This document shows, piece after piece, positions 45,161 to 54,429 of a DNA stretch of 64,000 bases (positions within the stretch are counted from its first letter, which is position 1; each line of letters starts with the position of its first letter). The notes beneath the pieces were generated by a model. The model was given only the letters and a program-made list of their open reading frames with translations. It did not search any database and was not told where the DNA came from. Origin of the DNA: Actinoalloteichus hoggarensis (GTDB lineage Bacteria > Actinomycetota > Actinomycetes > Mycobacteriales > Pseudonocardiaceae); assembly GCF_002234535.1 (NCBI RefSeq), contig NZ_CP022521.1, positions 3,348,001 through 3,412,000 of the forward strand, read 5' to 3'. A program made the position numbers and the translations under genes.

Positions 45161-46716
45161 CCACGCCCCGCACTCCGGACGCCCCGGGCTCCACGGCGGG
45201 ACACCTCTCCACCGGACGACGCTGGGCCGCCCTGGCCGTCCTGGCCGCGAGCCTGCTGGCCGTGGTCATGGACATGACCATCCTCAACGTCGCCCTGCCC
45301 GAGATCGCCGCCACGCTGTCCCCGACCGCCGCGCAGCAGCTGTGGATCGTCGACGTCTATTCGCTGGTCCTGGCCGGCCTGCTGGTCACCATGAGCACGC
45401 TGGGTGATCGCTGGGGCCGCAAGCGGATGCTCCTGACCGGGTTCGCCGTCTTCGGCGCGGGCTCACTGCTCATCATGGCGGCCGAGACGGCGCCCCTGGT
45501 GATCGCCGTGCGCGCGCTGCTGGGCGTGGGCGGAGCGATGATCATGCCGGCGACGCTGTCGATGATCCGCAGTCTGTTCACCGACCCCGGCGAGCGGGCC
45601 AGGGCACTGGGTGTCTGGGCGGCCGTGGCCTCGTTGGGCGCCGCGATCGGGCCGATCGTGGGCGGCCTGCTGCTCGAGCACTTCTCCTGGCGCGCGGCGT
45701 TCCTGGTGAACGTGCCGTGGATGGCCGCCGCGATCATCGTGAGCCTGTTCCTGCTGCCCGAGGCACGCGATCCGGCTCCGGGACGTTGGGACGCGGGGGC
45801 GACCGTGCTCTCGATCGCGGGCATGGTCGCCCTGATCTGGGGCATCAAGCGCGTCGCCAAGGAGGGGCCCGCCGACGTCCTGGCCGTGGCCGCCCTGGCG
45901 GCGGGCCTGGCCCTGCTCGGCTGGTTCGTGGTGCGCTGCCTGCGCAGCGACTCCCCGCTGCTGCGGGTCCGCCTGTTCGCCGTCCCCTCGTTCACCGCGG
46001 GAACGGTGGCGGCCCTGTTCACCATGCTGGCCATGGGATCGGCGCTGCTGCTGATCGCGCAGTGGTTCCAGCTCGTGGAGGGGGCGTCTCCGCTCCAGGC
46101 GGGCATCGGGCTGCTGCCGATGGCCGTCGCCTCGGCGGTGGTCTCGCCGTTGGCTCCGTGGCTGGCTCAACGGATCGGCGCCCGCACCGTCCTGATAGGC
46201 GGGCTGGCGGCGTCGGGGCTCGGCTTCGCCGTTCTGGCGCTGGCTCCCACCCCGTTGACCTCCGCGCCGGTGACCGTCGCGTTGATCCTCGCGGGCGCCG
46301 GGATGGGCTCCCTGGCGATCGCCTCGGCCATCATCATGTCGGGCACGCCCGTCGAGCACGCGGGCAGTGCCGCCGCGATCGAGGAGACCTCGTACGAACT
46401 GGGCGCGGTACTCGGCGTCGCCGTGTTGGGCAGTGCATCCGCCGCGCTCTACCGAAACGCGCTGCCTGCCGAGGACCTTCTCGCCGCCGGGCTGGCACCG
46501 GAGACGGTGGGGACGGCTCAGGAGTCGCTCGGCGGCGCGCTGCACGTCCTGGCTGGGCTGGGACCGGCAGGGGCGTCGGCCGCCGACCAGGCCAGGGATG
46601 CCTTCACCCACGGCCTCACACTGGTGGGTGCCATGGGCGCCGCGATCATGCTCGTCTCGGTGATCGTGGTGTTCGCCCTGACACCACGGGGATTGGACGT
46701 GACCAAGGGCCACTGA
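45157..46716 (+). CDS. DHA2/EmrB-QacA-family MFS drug efflux transporter
   Basis: A 519-residue proton-antiport exporter with the 14-helix DHA2 pattern. Motif A is LGDRWGRKRMLL near residue 85, the antiporter motif C is in GAAIGPIVGGLLLEHFSWRAAF near residue 165, and the early MDMTILNVALPEI segment is typical of EmrB/QacA proteins. Many relatives export antibiotics or quaternary amines. The GTG start overlaps the TetR stop. A strong hairpin terminator lies about 250 bp downstream. Confidence 0.93.
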   Translation: MTTPRTPDAPGSTAGHLSTGRRWAALAVLAASLLAVVMDMTILNVALPEIAATLSPTAAQQLWIVDVYSLVLAGLLVTMSTLGDRWGRKRMLLTGFAVFGAGSLLIMAAETAPLVIAVRALLGVGGAMIMPATLSMIRSLFTDPGERARALGVWAAVASLGAAIGPIVGGLLLEHFSWRAAFLVNVPWMAAAIIVSLFLLPEARDPAPGRWDAGATVLSIAGMVALIWGIKRVAKEGPADVLAVAALAAGLALLGWFVVRCLRSDSPLLRVRLFAVPSFTAGTVAALFTMLAMGSALLLIAQWFQLVEGASPLQAGIGLLPMAVASAVVSPLAPWLAQRIGARTVLIGGLAASGLGFAVLALAPTPLTSAPVTVALILAGAGMGSLAIASAIIMSGTPVEHAGSAAAIEETSYELGAVLGVAVLGSASAALYRNALPAEDLLAAGLAPETVGTAQESLGGALHVLAGLGPAGASAADQARDAFTHGLTLVGAMGAAIMLVSVIVVFALTPRGLDVTKGH

Positions 46717-46965
46717 GCCGCTGGCGGCGGGCCCGTGCCGTGTCCTCGAGCGTCGGCGGGTGGTCTCCGCCGACGGCGCGGGCCGTGCCCGAGGCACGGC
46801 GACGCCACCAGCCGCCCGCATGCCACGCACCGCGTCGCGAGCCCGTCTCCGGGGGGCGGTCAGAGGGCCGTGTCCCTCTCCGCCGGGGCGCGCCCCGGCC
46901 GCGAGCGAGGCAGCCGGCCCCGAGCAAGGACTCGCCCGGTTCGCGGCGTGCCCGGCGGAAGCTTG

Positions 46966-47001
46966 GTCGATCAGGGCCGGATCACTCCGGCCCTGATCGA
47001 C
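46966..47001. terminator. bidirectional hairpin terminator
   Basis: A perfect 16-bp stem (46966-46981 with 46986-47001) with a 4-nt TCAC loop sits between the converging MFS gene and the RAMA-CBS-HEPN gene, so it can serve both. The flanking 46717-46965 stretch shows no gene. Confidence 0.8.
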
Positions 47002-47070
47002 AAGGCCGCCCGCCCCCGAGACCCGACGTCGCACGACGTCCGACTCCGATCGCGGCGAGGCGGGACGAGA

Positions 47071-48462
47071 TCACGCCCGGTCGCGATAGTTTCGCAGCAG
47101 GAGGTTGAACTTCTGCAGCTTCGCCACGGCGTCCTCGGGCACCGGGTCGGAGTGGAAGTGCATGATCTTGTTGCGCAGGACCCGGATCTCGTCCAGGCGG
47201 GCGATGAACGCGGAGCGGTCCAACGGCCAGCCCAATCGCTGCCACATCTCCCTGTTCTCCAGGATGCGCTGATAGTCCCCGATGGTGAGTCGGTCGAAGC
47301 CGGTGAGCTGCCTGCCGCACACCGATCCGACCTCCTCGATGTCGAAGACGCGACTCAGGACCCAGCGCAGCGTCTGATCCAGTTCACCGAGGTGGAAGAA
47401 CGGGGTCGCCATCTCGCCGTACCGATGCGCCACGTCCGCCGTCGTGACGATGCCCTTGACGGCCTTGGTCTCGTCCAGGACGAAGACGAAATAGCGCTGT
47501 TGCAGGCGCGGCAGGATCTCGAACAGGTCCCGGTCGTAGGGAACGGCCTCCACGTCCGGCTCCAGCGCGTCGGCGACGATCGCGTCGGGCTCCTGCTGCA
47601 ACGCGAGCGCGACCGAACGCCAGGTCACGGCGCCCCGCAGGTTACGCGCGCCGCTGAGGACCGCGAGCTGGGAATAGTCGTCCACCAGCATCTTCGTGAT
47701 CGCCTCGGTCAGGCGACTGTCGGGACTGACCGACACCACGCCGCTCAGCGGCGACAGGTTCCCCACGGTGAGCCGGACGTTGAGGTCGTCCTCGCCCTCG
47801 TCGTCGGCGACGTGCTCGGCGACGAGCCCGACGTCGCCCGCCGTCCTGTCCTCCTCGTCGACGGGCGGCGTGGTCAGCAGGACCATCGTGTCGAGCGTGA
47901 CCGCCCGAAAGCTCGGGGAGGTCACCAGTCCGTGGTTGGCCAGGTCCGCCTCGATCTGGCTCACCTGGTCACCACGGTCCGCGGCCCCCCAGAAGGTGAG
48001 GAGCTCCCGAACCGAGACCCGCTCCGGGTCGTCCTTCTCGGCTCGCTCCCGCGCCTGCCGCAGCCGGTCGTGCACGCTCTGTCGCGCGGAGTCCTGGGAC
48101 GGCTGTCGCCGAGAGCCGTCCGCCGCCTGATCGAGGAGTTCCTGACGCACCGCGTCCAGAAGCCGGTCCTGGCCGACCACCGTCCACGCCCGCCAGCCGT
48201 CCACCGCACGCATCCCGGCCGCCACCATGGCCGCCCGGGACGGCGAGCGGAACTCCTCGCCGTCGGATTCGAGCCGGATGCGGCCCGTGTCGGTGATGAT
48301 CGCGTCGTAGACGGCTCCGATGCGAGTGCGGGTGAATCGGAGCCGCGTTCCGGCCTGGATCAGACCGGCCTGCAACAGGTCCGAGACCGTGACCCGGCGC
48401 CCGTCGATCAGATACTGCGTCCGCGGGGTGTCCTCGCCCCTGGTACCCGACTCAGCGGCCAC
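47071..48462 (-). CDS. RAMA-CBS-HEPN domain protein
   Basis: A 463-residue multidomain protein. The N-terminal ~75 residues (about 22-96: TVSDLLQAGLIQAGTRL..., YDAIITDTGRIRL, FRSPSRAAMVAAG, GWRAW) have the pattern of the RAMA domain linked to modified-DNA systems. The middle holds a CBS pair (about 245-370). The C-terminal ~90 residues look like a HEPN domain with the R-x4-H nuclease motif at R430-H435 (RNKIMH). HEPN domains are usually RNases in toxin and defence proteins; CBS pairs sense adenosine nucleotides. The GTG start lies 6 nt after the preceding gene. It is the third gene of the ParA operon. The combined function is not known to me. Confidence 0.75.
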   Translation of the reverse strand: MAAESGTRGEDTPRTQYLIDGRRVTVSDLLQAGLIQAGTRLRFTRTRIGAVYDAIITDTGRIRLESDGEEFRSPSRAAMVAAGMRAVDGWRAWTVVGQDRLLDAVRQELLDQAADGSRRQPSQDSARQSVHDRLRQARERAEKDDPERVSVRELLTFWGAADRGDQVSQIEADLANHGLVTSPSFRAVTLDTMVLLTTPPVDEEDRTAGDVGLVAEHVADDEGEDDLNVRLTVGNLSPLSGVVSVSPDSRLTEAITKMLVDDYSQLAVLSGARNLRGAVTWRSVALALQQEPDAIVADALEPDVEAVPYDRDLFEILPRLQQRYFVFVLDETKAVKGIVTTADVAHRYGEMATPFFHLGELDQTLRWVLSRVFDIEEVGSVCGRQLTGFDRLTIGDYQRILENREMWQRLGWPLDRSAFIARLDEIRVLRNKIMHFHSDPVPEDAVAKLQKFNLLLRNYRDRA

Positions 48463-48468
48463 CGGCGC

Positions 48469-49215
48469 TCACCACTTCCGCAGCCCGGCGAACTTGCGTC
48501 GAGCGCCGATCGCCTGCTTGAGCACGCGCCTCCGCAGCTCCGGCCTGCTCAGACGCGCCACCCGAGTGAGCCGCAACTCGGCGGCGACGGCGAGCAGGCC
48601 GTCCCGATCCAGGTCTTGGGCCTCGAGATAGGCGGCGCCCTCCTCCTCCGTCTCGGTCTGGCGGAGCCGTGCGGCGACGGCCGCCGCGTCGGCGGATCGG
48701 GACGTGTCCGACGGTCGGGACGTGTCCGATGTCGGGGTCATGGACGACCGCGATCCCTTCTCGGCGGTCGCCCCGCCCGCGTCGGCTGCGGCCGGTCGAC
48801 CGAGGCCGGTGGCGGCCGGGGTTGGTTCCGCACCGCCACGGGCGAGGAACTCCAGCAGCTCAGGTCGAGGAAGCCTGCTGTAGCCGCGCAGGCCGCACCG
48901 CTTCGCCACCGTGCGCAGGTCCGGCACCGAGAACCCGAGCGCGGCCAGATACCCCCGACGGTCTTCCACCGAGTCCGCCGTCTGGAGAGTGTGCACGGCC
49001 GTCTGTAGCGGATCGAGGAGGCGCGGCGTGGGCGGGGCCGGATCGGGATCGACGGCGGCGGCTGCGCGTGGCGTGTCGGCGTCGGCGTCGTCACCGGGCA
49101 CGATCGCGAGGCGCGCGGTACCCCCGACGAGCGCGGCCAGGGTGGCATCGTCCTGTCGTTCCAGGAACTCGTACCAACGGGCGTGGAGCGTGATGAGCTT
49201 CCGTAGATCGTTCAC
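48469..49215 (-). CDS. hypothetical protein with two SAP-like helical repeats
   Basis: A 248-residue protein with no recognised family. Two related ~50-residue segments (about 75-125 and 180-233) both end in RLxRPEL followed by a hydrophobic pair, preceded by YLxxxxL and a Leu/Ala-rich helix. This layout is like SAP or Rho-N DNA/RNA-binding modules. They are joined by a disordered Ser/Thr/Asp/Ala linker containing the short repeat DTSRPSDTSRSAD. The start is GTG overlapping the ParA stop (GTGA), so the two proteins are made together. A DNA-binding adaptor for the ParA ATPase, in ParB position, is the best guess. Confidence 0.65.
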   Translation of the reverse strand: MNDLRKLITLHARWYEFLERQDDATLAALVGGTARLAIVPGDDADADTPRAAAAVDPDPAPPTPRLLDPLQTAVHTLQTADSVEDRRGYLAALGFSVPDLRTVAKRCGLRGYSRLPRPELLEFLARGGAEPTPAATGLGRPAAADAGGATAEKGSRSSMTPTSDTSRPSDTSRSADAAAVAARLRQTETEEEGAAYLEAQDLDRDGLLAVAAELRLTRVARLSRPELRRRVLKQAIGARRKFAGLRKW

Positions 49216-50153
49216 CGCGCACCACCCTGGATGAGTCCGAGCGCGCCCAGCACCTCGTCGGCCAGCGCGTCGAACTCCTTGACGACGTCGTCCGTGCGCG
49301 CCGCGCTCAGCATCGCGGGCACGCCGCCGTCTCCCGACGAACCGAAATGTCGGGGACTGTGGCGGATCGTGCTCTTCAGCACGGGCACCGTGGAGTTGAC
49401 CTGCACCTCGTCGATGTACCTCTGTTGAGAGAGGATCACCTGCTGCGAGTACATCTGCACCATGGTGAACACCGCGCCCAGGGTGACCGGCTCGATCGTG
49501 CCGTGCCCGCCCGCCCCACCGAAAGCGACGAACTCATTGTACTGGCCGACGAGCTTCACGCAGTTCTCGACGAGGTAGTCCAATCCCAATGTGGACAGGT
49601 AGTCCGCCTTGGCCGGTACGAGAATGTGATCGCTGGCGACGATCGCCGTCTTCGTCACGAGGCCGAAGTTCGGCGCGCAGTCGATGAGCACCAGGTCGTA
49701 CTCGCTGAAGTGCTCGTCCCGTAGCGCGCGCCGCAGGCAGCCGTGCAGCTCCAGGAAGCGCCGCTTCGAACCCTCCAGAGTCGTGCTCCCACCGAGGAGT
49801 GCGGCAAGCTTCAGATCGATGTCGATCAGCGCCAGATGGGAGGAGATGATGTCGAGGCCGCCCTGAGTGTCGCCCATCGCCTCGTTGACCGGGTCCGGAG
49901 TGAGAATCAACTCTGTGAGCGGAAAGTCTCGCCCCGGCATGTCGCCCTCATACCACTGCTTGATCGTGCGTTCGTCACTGATGTCGCCATGCCACTCGTC
50001 GACCGAGTAGAACGAGAAGGTCAGATTCGTCTGCGGATCGAGATCGATGAGCAGTACCCGTAAACCTCGACTCGCGGCGATCGCACCGAGATTGGCGGTG
50101 AGGGTCGTCTTCCCCACCCCGCCCTTGTAGTTCATGACGGCCACGGTCTGCAT
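49212..50153 (-). CDS. ParA/MinD-superfamily ATPase
   Basis: A 313-residue ParA-type ATPase. The deviant Walker A KGGVGKTT is at residues 10-17 with the signature Lys10, Walker A' is LLIDLDPQTNLT near residue 35, and Walker B is DLVLIDCAPNFGL near residue 155. No N-terminal HTH is present, so this is the short form. Such ATPases form nucleotide-dependent dimers on DNA to segregate plasmids or position complexes. No ParB with a typical CTPase domain follows; instead the SAP-like protein occupies its place. First gene of the operon; ATG at 50153 after GGGGA. Confidence 0.9.
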   Translation of the reverse strand: MQTVAVMNYKGGVGKTTLTANLGAIAASRGLRVLLIDLDPQTNLTFSFYSVDEWHGDISDERTIKQWYEGDMPGRDFPLTELILTPDPVNEAMGDTQGGLDIISSHLALIDIDLKLAALLGGSTTLEGSKRRFLELHGCLRRALRDEHFSEYDLVLIDCAPNFGLVTKTAIVASDHILVPAKADYLSTLGLDYLVENCVKLVGQYNEFVAFGGAGGHGTIEPVTLGAVFTMVQMYSQQVILSQQRYIDEVQVNSTVPVLKSTIRHSPRHFGSSGDGGVPAMLSAARTDDVVKEFDALADEVLGALGLIQGGAR

Positions 50154-50613
50154 CGGTTCCCCAGGCTCCCCACGCTCGGCGGGTACGGCGGACGACGCCG
50201 GAGAACCCGCACCGAATCGGCGCGATGACTTTCGCAGAGATCGACCGTTGAGGGCAACTGGCTTACGTTCGTCTCGACCCGAAAGTACGCCTGCCGATAG
50301 TCCGTTCGCCGTAGCCGCGTCGTCGTGACGATTCCCGCCGATGGCGACACGCCGTCGACATCATTGCTTGACCGAACAATGAACAAAGGTGTCGTGTCGT
50401 GCCGAAGCACGCAGGCGGCGAATCCAGGACGGCGAAAAACGGAGGGAAGGTCGTGTGACTGGTGGACCAGGTACGCAGGTTTCGACGTCCAATGGTCGAA
50501 TCCGGATCGAAGGGCGGGACGCCCGTCACTGGCCCGACGACCGGCCCCGACGTGGGCCCGGCTCCGATCCGACCCGGCCGAAGGGCGATCGCCGCCGCGC
50601 TACGTTGGCCGCT
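50154..50613. promoter_or_regulatory. divergent promoter region of the ParA operon and GIY-YIG gene
   Basis: A 460-bp region with no recognisable gene. The element TACGTT at 50601-50606, 7 nt before the GTG of the nuclease gene, looks like a -10 box for a leaderless transcript. The central part is less GC-rich than its surroundings. Confidence 0.4.
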
Positions 50614-51456
50614 GTGATCTCTCCGACCATCACCGGTGATCTCCGTCTCGGCCACGTACTCGCCGCGGCGGATGTCGACCCGGACGCCGCCGTCGCGCTG
50701 CGACACACCTACCAGGCCGACGGACTCCGGTCAGCGGCCGACCTCACCCCGGACAAGGTGCTCGCCTATACGCGCGCTCAGAAGCTGAAGCCGCGGTCGA
50801 AGGCCCTCTCAAGCCGGTACTGGCTGGTCTTCATGGCGGACCGCAACAGGCGCTCCCGGCTGATCGCGGTCTATGAGAATCACGGGGAGGTGCTCGCCGA
50901 GCGCACCGACGACCACCTGTACTTCGATCTCCGTCCCGTCGAGTCGTTGCGGTCGCTCGTCGGCAGGCTCGTCGTGGAGTGGTCGAAGGTCACGCTGAAC
51001 TGGGCCAAGCGCGGGGCTGACGCGGCGGAGTTCCCCGTGATCGAGATCGTCGATCCGGAGGCCGTGCCCTTCCCCGGATTCGACCGCGTGCTGCTCGACT
51101 TCGACGAGTTAGAACAGGTGGTGACGGATTCACGCTATACGGCATGGCGTACCGCGCTCGGCTCCGTCGCCGGCGTCTACCTCATCGCGGACATCGACAG
51201 CGGCAGGCTGTACGTGGGGAAGGCGGACGGCGGCGAACGGATCCTCGGCCGTTGGCGGGCCTATGTCAGAGACGGTCACGGCGGGAACGTGGCACTGCGA
51301 CGACTTCTCCACAGCGATCCGACCCATACACGGCATTACCGGTTCAGCATCCTGCGGGTCTTCGGCCCGAGCACTCCGACCGCCGAGGTGGATGAGACCG
51401 AAGCACACTTCAAGCGTGCGCTGCTGTCCCGCGAGCACGGCCTGAACCGGAACTGA
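50614..51456 (+). CDS. GIY-YIG nuclease-family protein
   Basis: A 280-residue protein. The C-terminal domain has GIY-YIG hallmarks: GVY (187-189), LYVGKA (199-204), conserved Arg/Trp in GRWRAY (about 212-217) and a catalytic-type Glu in DETEAHFKRALL near residue 263. All key positions are present, so a metal-dependent nickase or nuclease is expected. The N-terminal ~180 residues (LGHVLAAADVDPDAAVALRHTY...) are an uncharacterised domain seen before GIY-YIG in other actinomycete proteins. The long upstream frame is not conserved-looking, so GTG at 50614 was chosen. Divergent from the ParA operon, hence a likely functional partner. Confidence 0.82.
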   Translation: MISPTITGDLRLGHVLAAADVDPDAAVALRHTYQADGLRSAADLTPDKVLAYTRAQKLKPRSKALSSRYWLVFMADRNRRSRLIAVYENHGEVLAERTDDHLYFDLRPVESLRSLVGRLVVEWSKVTLNWAKRGADAAEFPVIEIVDPEAVPFPGFDRVLLDFDELEQVVTDSRYTAWRTALGSVAGVYLIADIDSGRLYVGKADGGERILGRWRAYVRDGHGGNVALRRLLHSDPTHTRHYRFSILRVFGPSTPTAEVDETEAHFKRALLSREHGLNRN

Positions 51457-51497
51457 CGAACCGAAGCCACAGGTCGCCCAGGGAGCCGCCGAGAGAG

Positions 51498-53033
51498 TCA
51501 GTCGACCGCACGTCCCGGCTCGCCTTCCGGATCCGAGTGTCCACCGCGTCCGCCGAAGACCCCGCCGAGTCGTCGATTCTCCGGCCTCGGCGAGTGTCCG
51601 ACGGCGGGTCCACGTAGGAACAGCCCCGTCACGAGCGCGCCGATCAAGGTCACCGACGCCCCGACGAACAGGCCTGCCCGGATACCGGCGGCGGAGCTGG
51701 TCGCCGCCGTGCCGGTGGCGCCGACCGTCGTCGACGCGACGACGGCGGCCAGCATCGCGACGCCGACCGCGCTGCCGACATGCTGAGCGGTCTGTGCGAG
51801 ACCACCGACGAGTCCCTGATCCGCGGCCGACACTCCCGAGGTCATGATGCCGAGGAACGACACCACCGCGAGAACATGTCCGAAGCCCAGCGCCGACGTC
51901 GTGAGCAGTAGCAGGGTCAGGTCGCCTTCCTCCGGCAGCAACAGCATCGCCGAGGTGCCGAACCCCTGCACGAGCAGACCGATGAGCAGGATCCGTGGAC
52001 CGCCGAGCGCGGCGATGAACCTCGGGGCCAGGATGGCGGCCAGGATGGCGGCGACGCCTTCGGCGAGGAAGCCGACCCCGGTCGCCAGGGGACTCCAGAG
52101 CAGCACGTCCTGCAGGTAGAGGCTCAACAGGACCGTGGTTCCGCCGCACATCCCGAAGGTGACGAGGCCGGCCAGGCCGCCCCAGGTCACCGACCGCCGT
52201 CGCAGGATCGACGGCGGCACGAGGGGCGCCTCCCGCCTGCCCTCGACGTAGCGGAACGTGCTCAGCAGGATCGCGGCGGCCAGCAGCAGAGACACGGCGA
52301 ACGGGTTCGTCCAGCCCGTGCTGCCCACGGTCGAGATCCCGTAGACCAGGGCGAGCATGCCGCCGGTGACCAGCAGCGCTCCGGGAACGTCAAGCCGGGC
52401 GGGGCGTCGTTCCTCCTGTCGTGGCAGCAGGGAGACCGCACCGAGGAGCACGAGGACTCCCATGAAGACGAGAATGATCATCGTCCACCGCCAACTCAGC
52501 CCCTCGGTGATGACTCCGCCGCCGATGGTGCCCACGACGAATCCCGACGAGAGCACCGCACCGCTGATACCGAGGGCCTTGTCCCGGCGCGGGCCCTCGG
52601 GGAACAGCGCGGTGAGCAGCGCGAGCGCGGTGGCACCGACCATCGCGGAGCCGACGCCCTGCCCCGCCCGGGCCGTGATGAGCGTCCACGGCATCGTGGC
52701 AAGCCCCGCCATCAGCGAGAAGGTCGTCACGATGACCATGCCTGCGAGGAACAGTCTCCGGCGACCGACCAGATCCGAGAGTCTGCCGAACAACAGCAGG
52801 AATCCCGCGGTGGGGAGGATGAAGGCGGTCACGACCCACTGCAGTTCGTCGGGCCCGCCGAAGTTCAGGCCGCTGCCGATGGCGGGCAGCGCCACCGTGA
52901 CGATCGAGAAGTCCATCGCGATCATGAACTGGGCGGCGCACACGGTGATCAACGTGAGCAGCGCTCGAACGCCGAGGCCGTGCTGGGTCGCATTCCCCGA
53001 GGAGTCGGTGCCGGAGATCGTTCTGTCCGTCAT
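51498..53033 (-). CDS. DHA2-type MFS transporter
   Basis: A 511-residue MFS exporter of the 14-helix EmrB/QacA type: MDFSIVTVALPAIG in helix 1, motif A GRLSDLVGRRRLFL near residue 85, motif C-like GFVVGTIGGGVITEGLSWRW near residue 160. It has a disordered polar C-terminal tail. The ATG at 53033 gives the normal family N-terminus; the open frame extends about 350 codons further but only through noncoding sequence. It is divergent from an MmyB-like HTH regulator, the common layout for drug or solvent efflux pumps. It converges on the GIY-YIG gene with 41 bp between. Confidence 0.9.
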   Translation of the reverse strand: MTDRTISGTDSSGNATQHGLGVRALLTLITVCAAQFMIAMDFSIVTVALPAIGSGLNFGGPDELQWVVTAFILPTAGFLLLFGRLSDLVGRRRLFLAGMVIVTTFSLMAGLATMPWTLITARAGQGVGSAMVGATALALLTALFPEGPRRDKALGISGAVLSSGFVVGTIGGGVITEGLSWRWTMIILVFMGVLVLLGAVSLLPRQEERRPARLDVPGALLVTGGMLALVYGISTVGSTGWTNPFAVSLLLAAAILLSTFRYVEGRREAPLVPPSILRRRSVTWGGLAGLVTFGMCGGTTVLLSLYLQDVLLWSPLATGVGFLAEGVAAILAAILAPRFIAALGGPRILLIGLLVQGFGTSAMLLLPEEGDLTLLLLTTSALGFGHVLAVVSFLGIMTSGVSAADQGLVGGLAQTAQHVGSAVGVAMLAAVVASTTVGATGTAATSSAAGIRAGLFVGASVTLIGALVTGLFLRGPAVGHSPRPENRRLGGVFGGRGGHSDPEGEPGRAVD

Positions 53034-53402
53034 GCCCGTCGTCGCCCTCTCCACAGCCGTCTTCGTGTTCGCACAGTGATCCTGATCGGCCAGGAGCGAG
53101 TCGACGAGCCCTCTGCTCAGGGCATGATTCCGACTGGTGCCACGGAGAGTGGCAGGCTCCGCCGCGGCGCGGGAGATCGTCCCGACGTTCCGTCGCCGTG
53201 GTCCACCAGGTCCGCGGAGCGCAACCGGGCCACGTCCTCGCCCGACGTCATGCGGCGGCAGGCCGCGCACCGGCCCGCACCCCGACCCGCCTGAGCGCGG
53301 GCACGGCGGCGCGACGGTCGTCCGGCCTGGCCGCATCGAGACGGTTCTCGTCTGGCGATGACTATCACTGTCAGTGGCAGGCACGGCGCCACGGAGACGT
53401 GC
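53034..53402. promoter_or_regulatory. divergent control region with imperfect palindrome
   Basis: This is the intergenic region of the MFS/HTH pair. TGACTATCACTGTCA (53359-53373) has TGAC-N7-GTCA dyad symmetry and lies 29 bp before the regulator start. It is a candidate operator for that regulator; it also matches 11 of 15 positions of the Zur consensus and 12 of 15 of the box at 5806, so a Zur site is possible. Confidence 0.4.
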
Positions 53403-54338
53403 ATGCTGAGGTCCATGGCGGAGCGTTCGGAGTTCGGGGACTTCCTCCGGTCGAGGCGAGCGAGGGTCAGCCCCGAGAACGCGGGCATTCCCCGGCACGG
53501 TCGTCGTCGGGTCCGGGGCCTTCGCCGGGAGGAGCTGGCGCAGCTCGCCGGGATCAGCGTCAGCTACTACATCCGGCTGGAGCAGGGACATGACGGCAGT
53601 GCGTCCGACTCGGTGCTGGACGCGCTGGCACGGGCCTTGCGTCTCAGCCCGGCCGAGCGCTCCCACCTGTACAGCCTCACCCGGAGTCGACGCCGCACGC
53701 GCCCCACTGCCGAACCGGAGCGGGTACGCGACGGCATCGAACTCCTCGTCGACTCGTTGGATCGACTGCCCGCGCTGGTCCTCGGCAGGTACGGCGACGT
53801 ACTCGTCTGGAATCGGCTCGCCCATGCACTCCTGGCAGGGCATCTGCCCTACGAGGCGGCGCGCGGCGGAGGCGGCAGGCCGAACTGGACGCGAATGTTC
53901 TTCCTCGATCCTCGCTTCCGCGCACTGTTCCTCGACTGGGAGGAGAAGGCCCGTGACACCGTGGCGGATCTCCGGATGATCGCGGGTGGACACCCCGCCG
54001 ACCAGCGGATCGCCGAGATCGTCGGTGAACTGTCGAGGAGGAGCACCGAGTTCGCCGCGCTCTGGTCGGCGCATGCCGTGTGGCGGTGCGTCTCACACGA
54101 TCGCCGCCTCCGGCACCCGGTCGTCGGTGAGCTGACGTTGGCCGACGAACTGATGACGCTGCCCGATGACGACGGCCAACGCCTCGTGATCTTCCGCGCC
54201 GTGCCGCGTACGTCGTCGGCGGCCGCGCTGACCCTGCTGGCGGAACTCTCCACCGGGGACACCGGGCGGGCGACACCGCACCCCGACGCCCTGGTGGCCG
54301 ACGACGTCGCCTCTCGCGGCGCCAACGGCCGAGCATGA
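53403..54338 (+). CDS. XRE-family regulator with MmyB-like ligand domain
   Basis: A 311-residue regulator. The N-terminal XRE HTH is in VRGLRREELAQLAGISVSYYIRLEQGH (about 30-60), with the typical opening EFGDFLRSRRARVSPENAG. The rest is the MmyB-like ligand-binding domain (LPALVLGRYGDVLVWNRLAHALLAG, later AVWRCVSHDRRLRHPVVGELTL). The ATG at 53403 has GGAG 6 nt upstream. Alternatives are 53358, which overlaps the putative operator, and 53415. Such regulators usually control a divergent oxidoreductase or efflux gene; here it would be the MFS gene. Confidence 0.87.
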   Translation: MLRSMAERSEFGDFLRSRRARVSPENAGIPRHGRRRVRGLRREELAQLAGISVSYYIRLEQGHDGSASDSVLDALARALRLSPAERSHLYSLTRSRRRTRPTAEPERVRDGIELLVDSLDRLPALVLGRYGDVLVWNRLAHALLAGHLPYEAARGGGGRPNWTRMFFLDPRFRALFLDWEEKARDTVADLRMIAGGHPADQRIAEIVGELSRRSTEFAALWSAHAVWRCVSHDRRLRHPVVGELTLADELMTLPDDDGQRLVIFRAVPRTSSAAALTLLAELSTGDTGRATPHPDALVADDVASRGANGRA

Positions 54339-54429
54339 CCGGTCCGACATCATCCGAGTAGGGAGTTCAGCGCCGATGAGACGGTCCCTGCGATGGTTTC
54401 CCGGAGGGACCGACGCTCGGCGCACCGCG

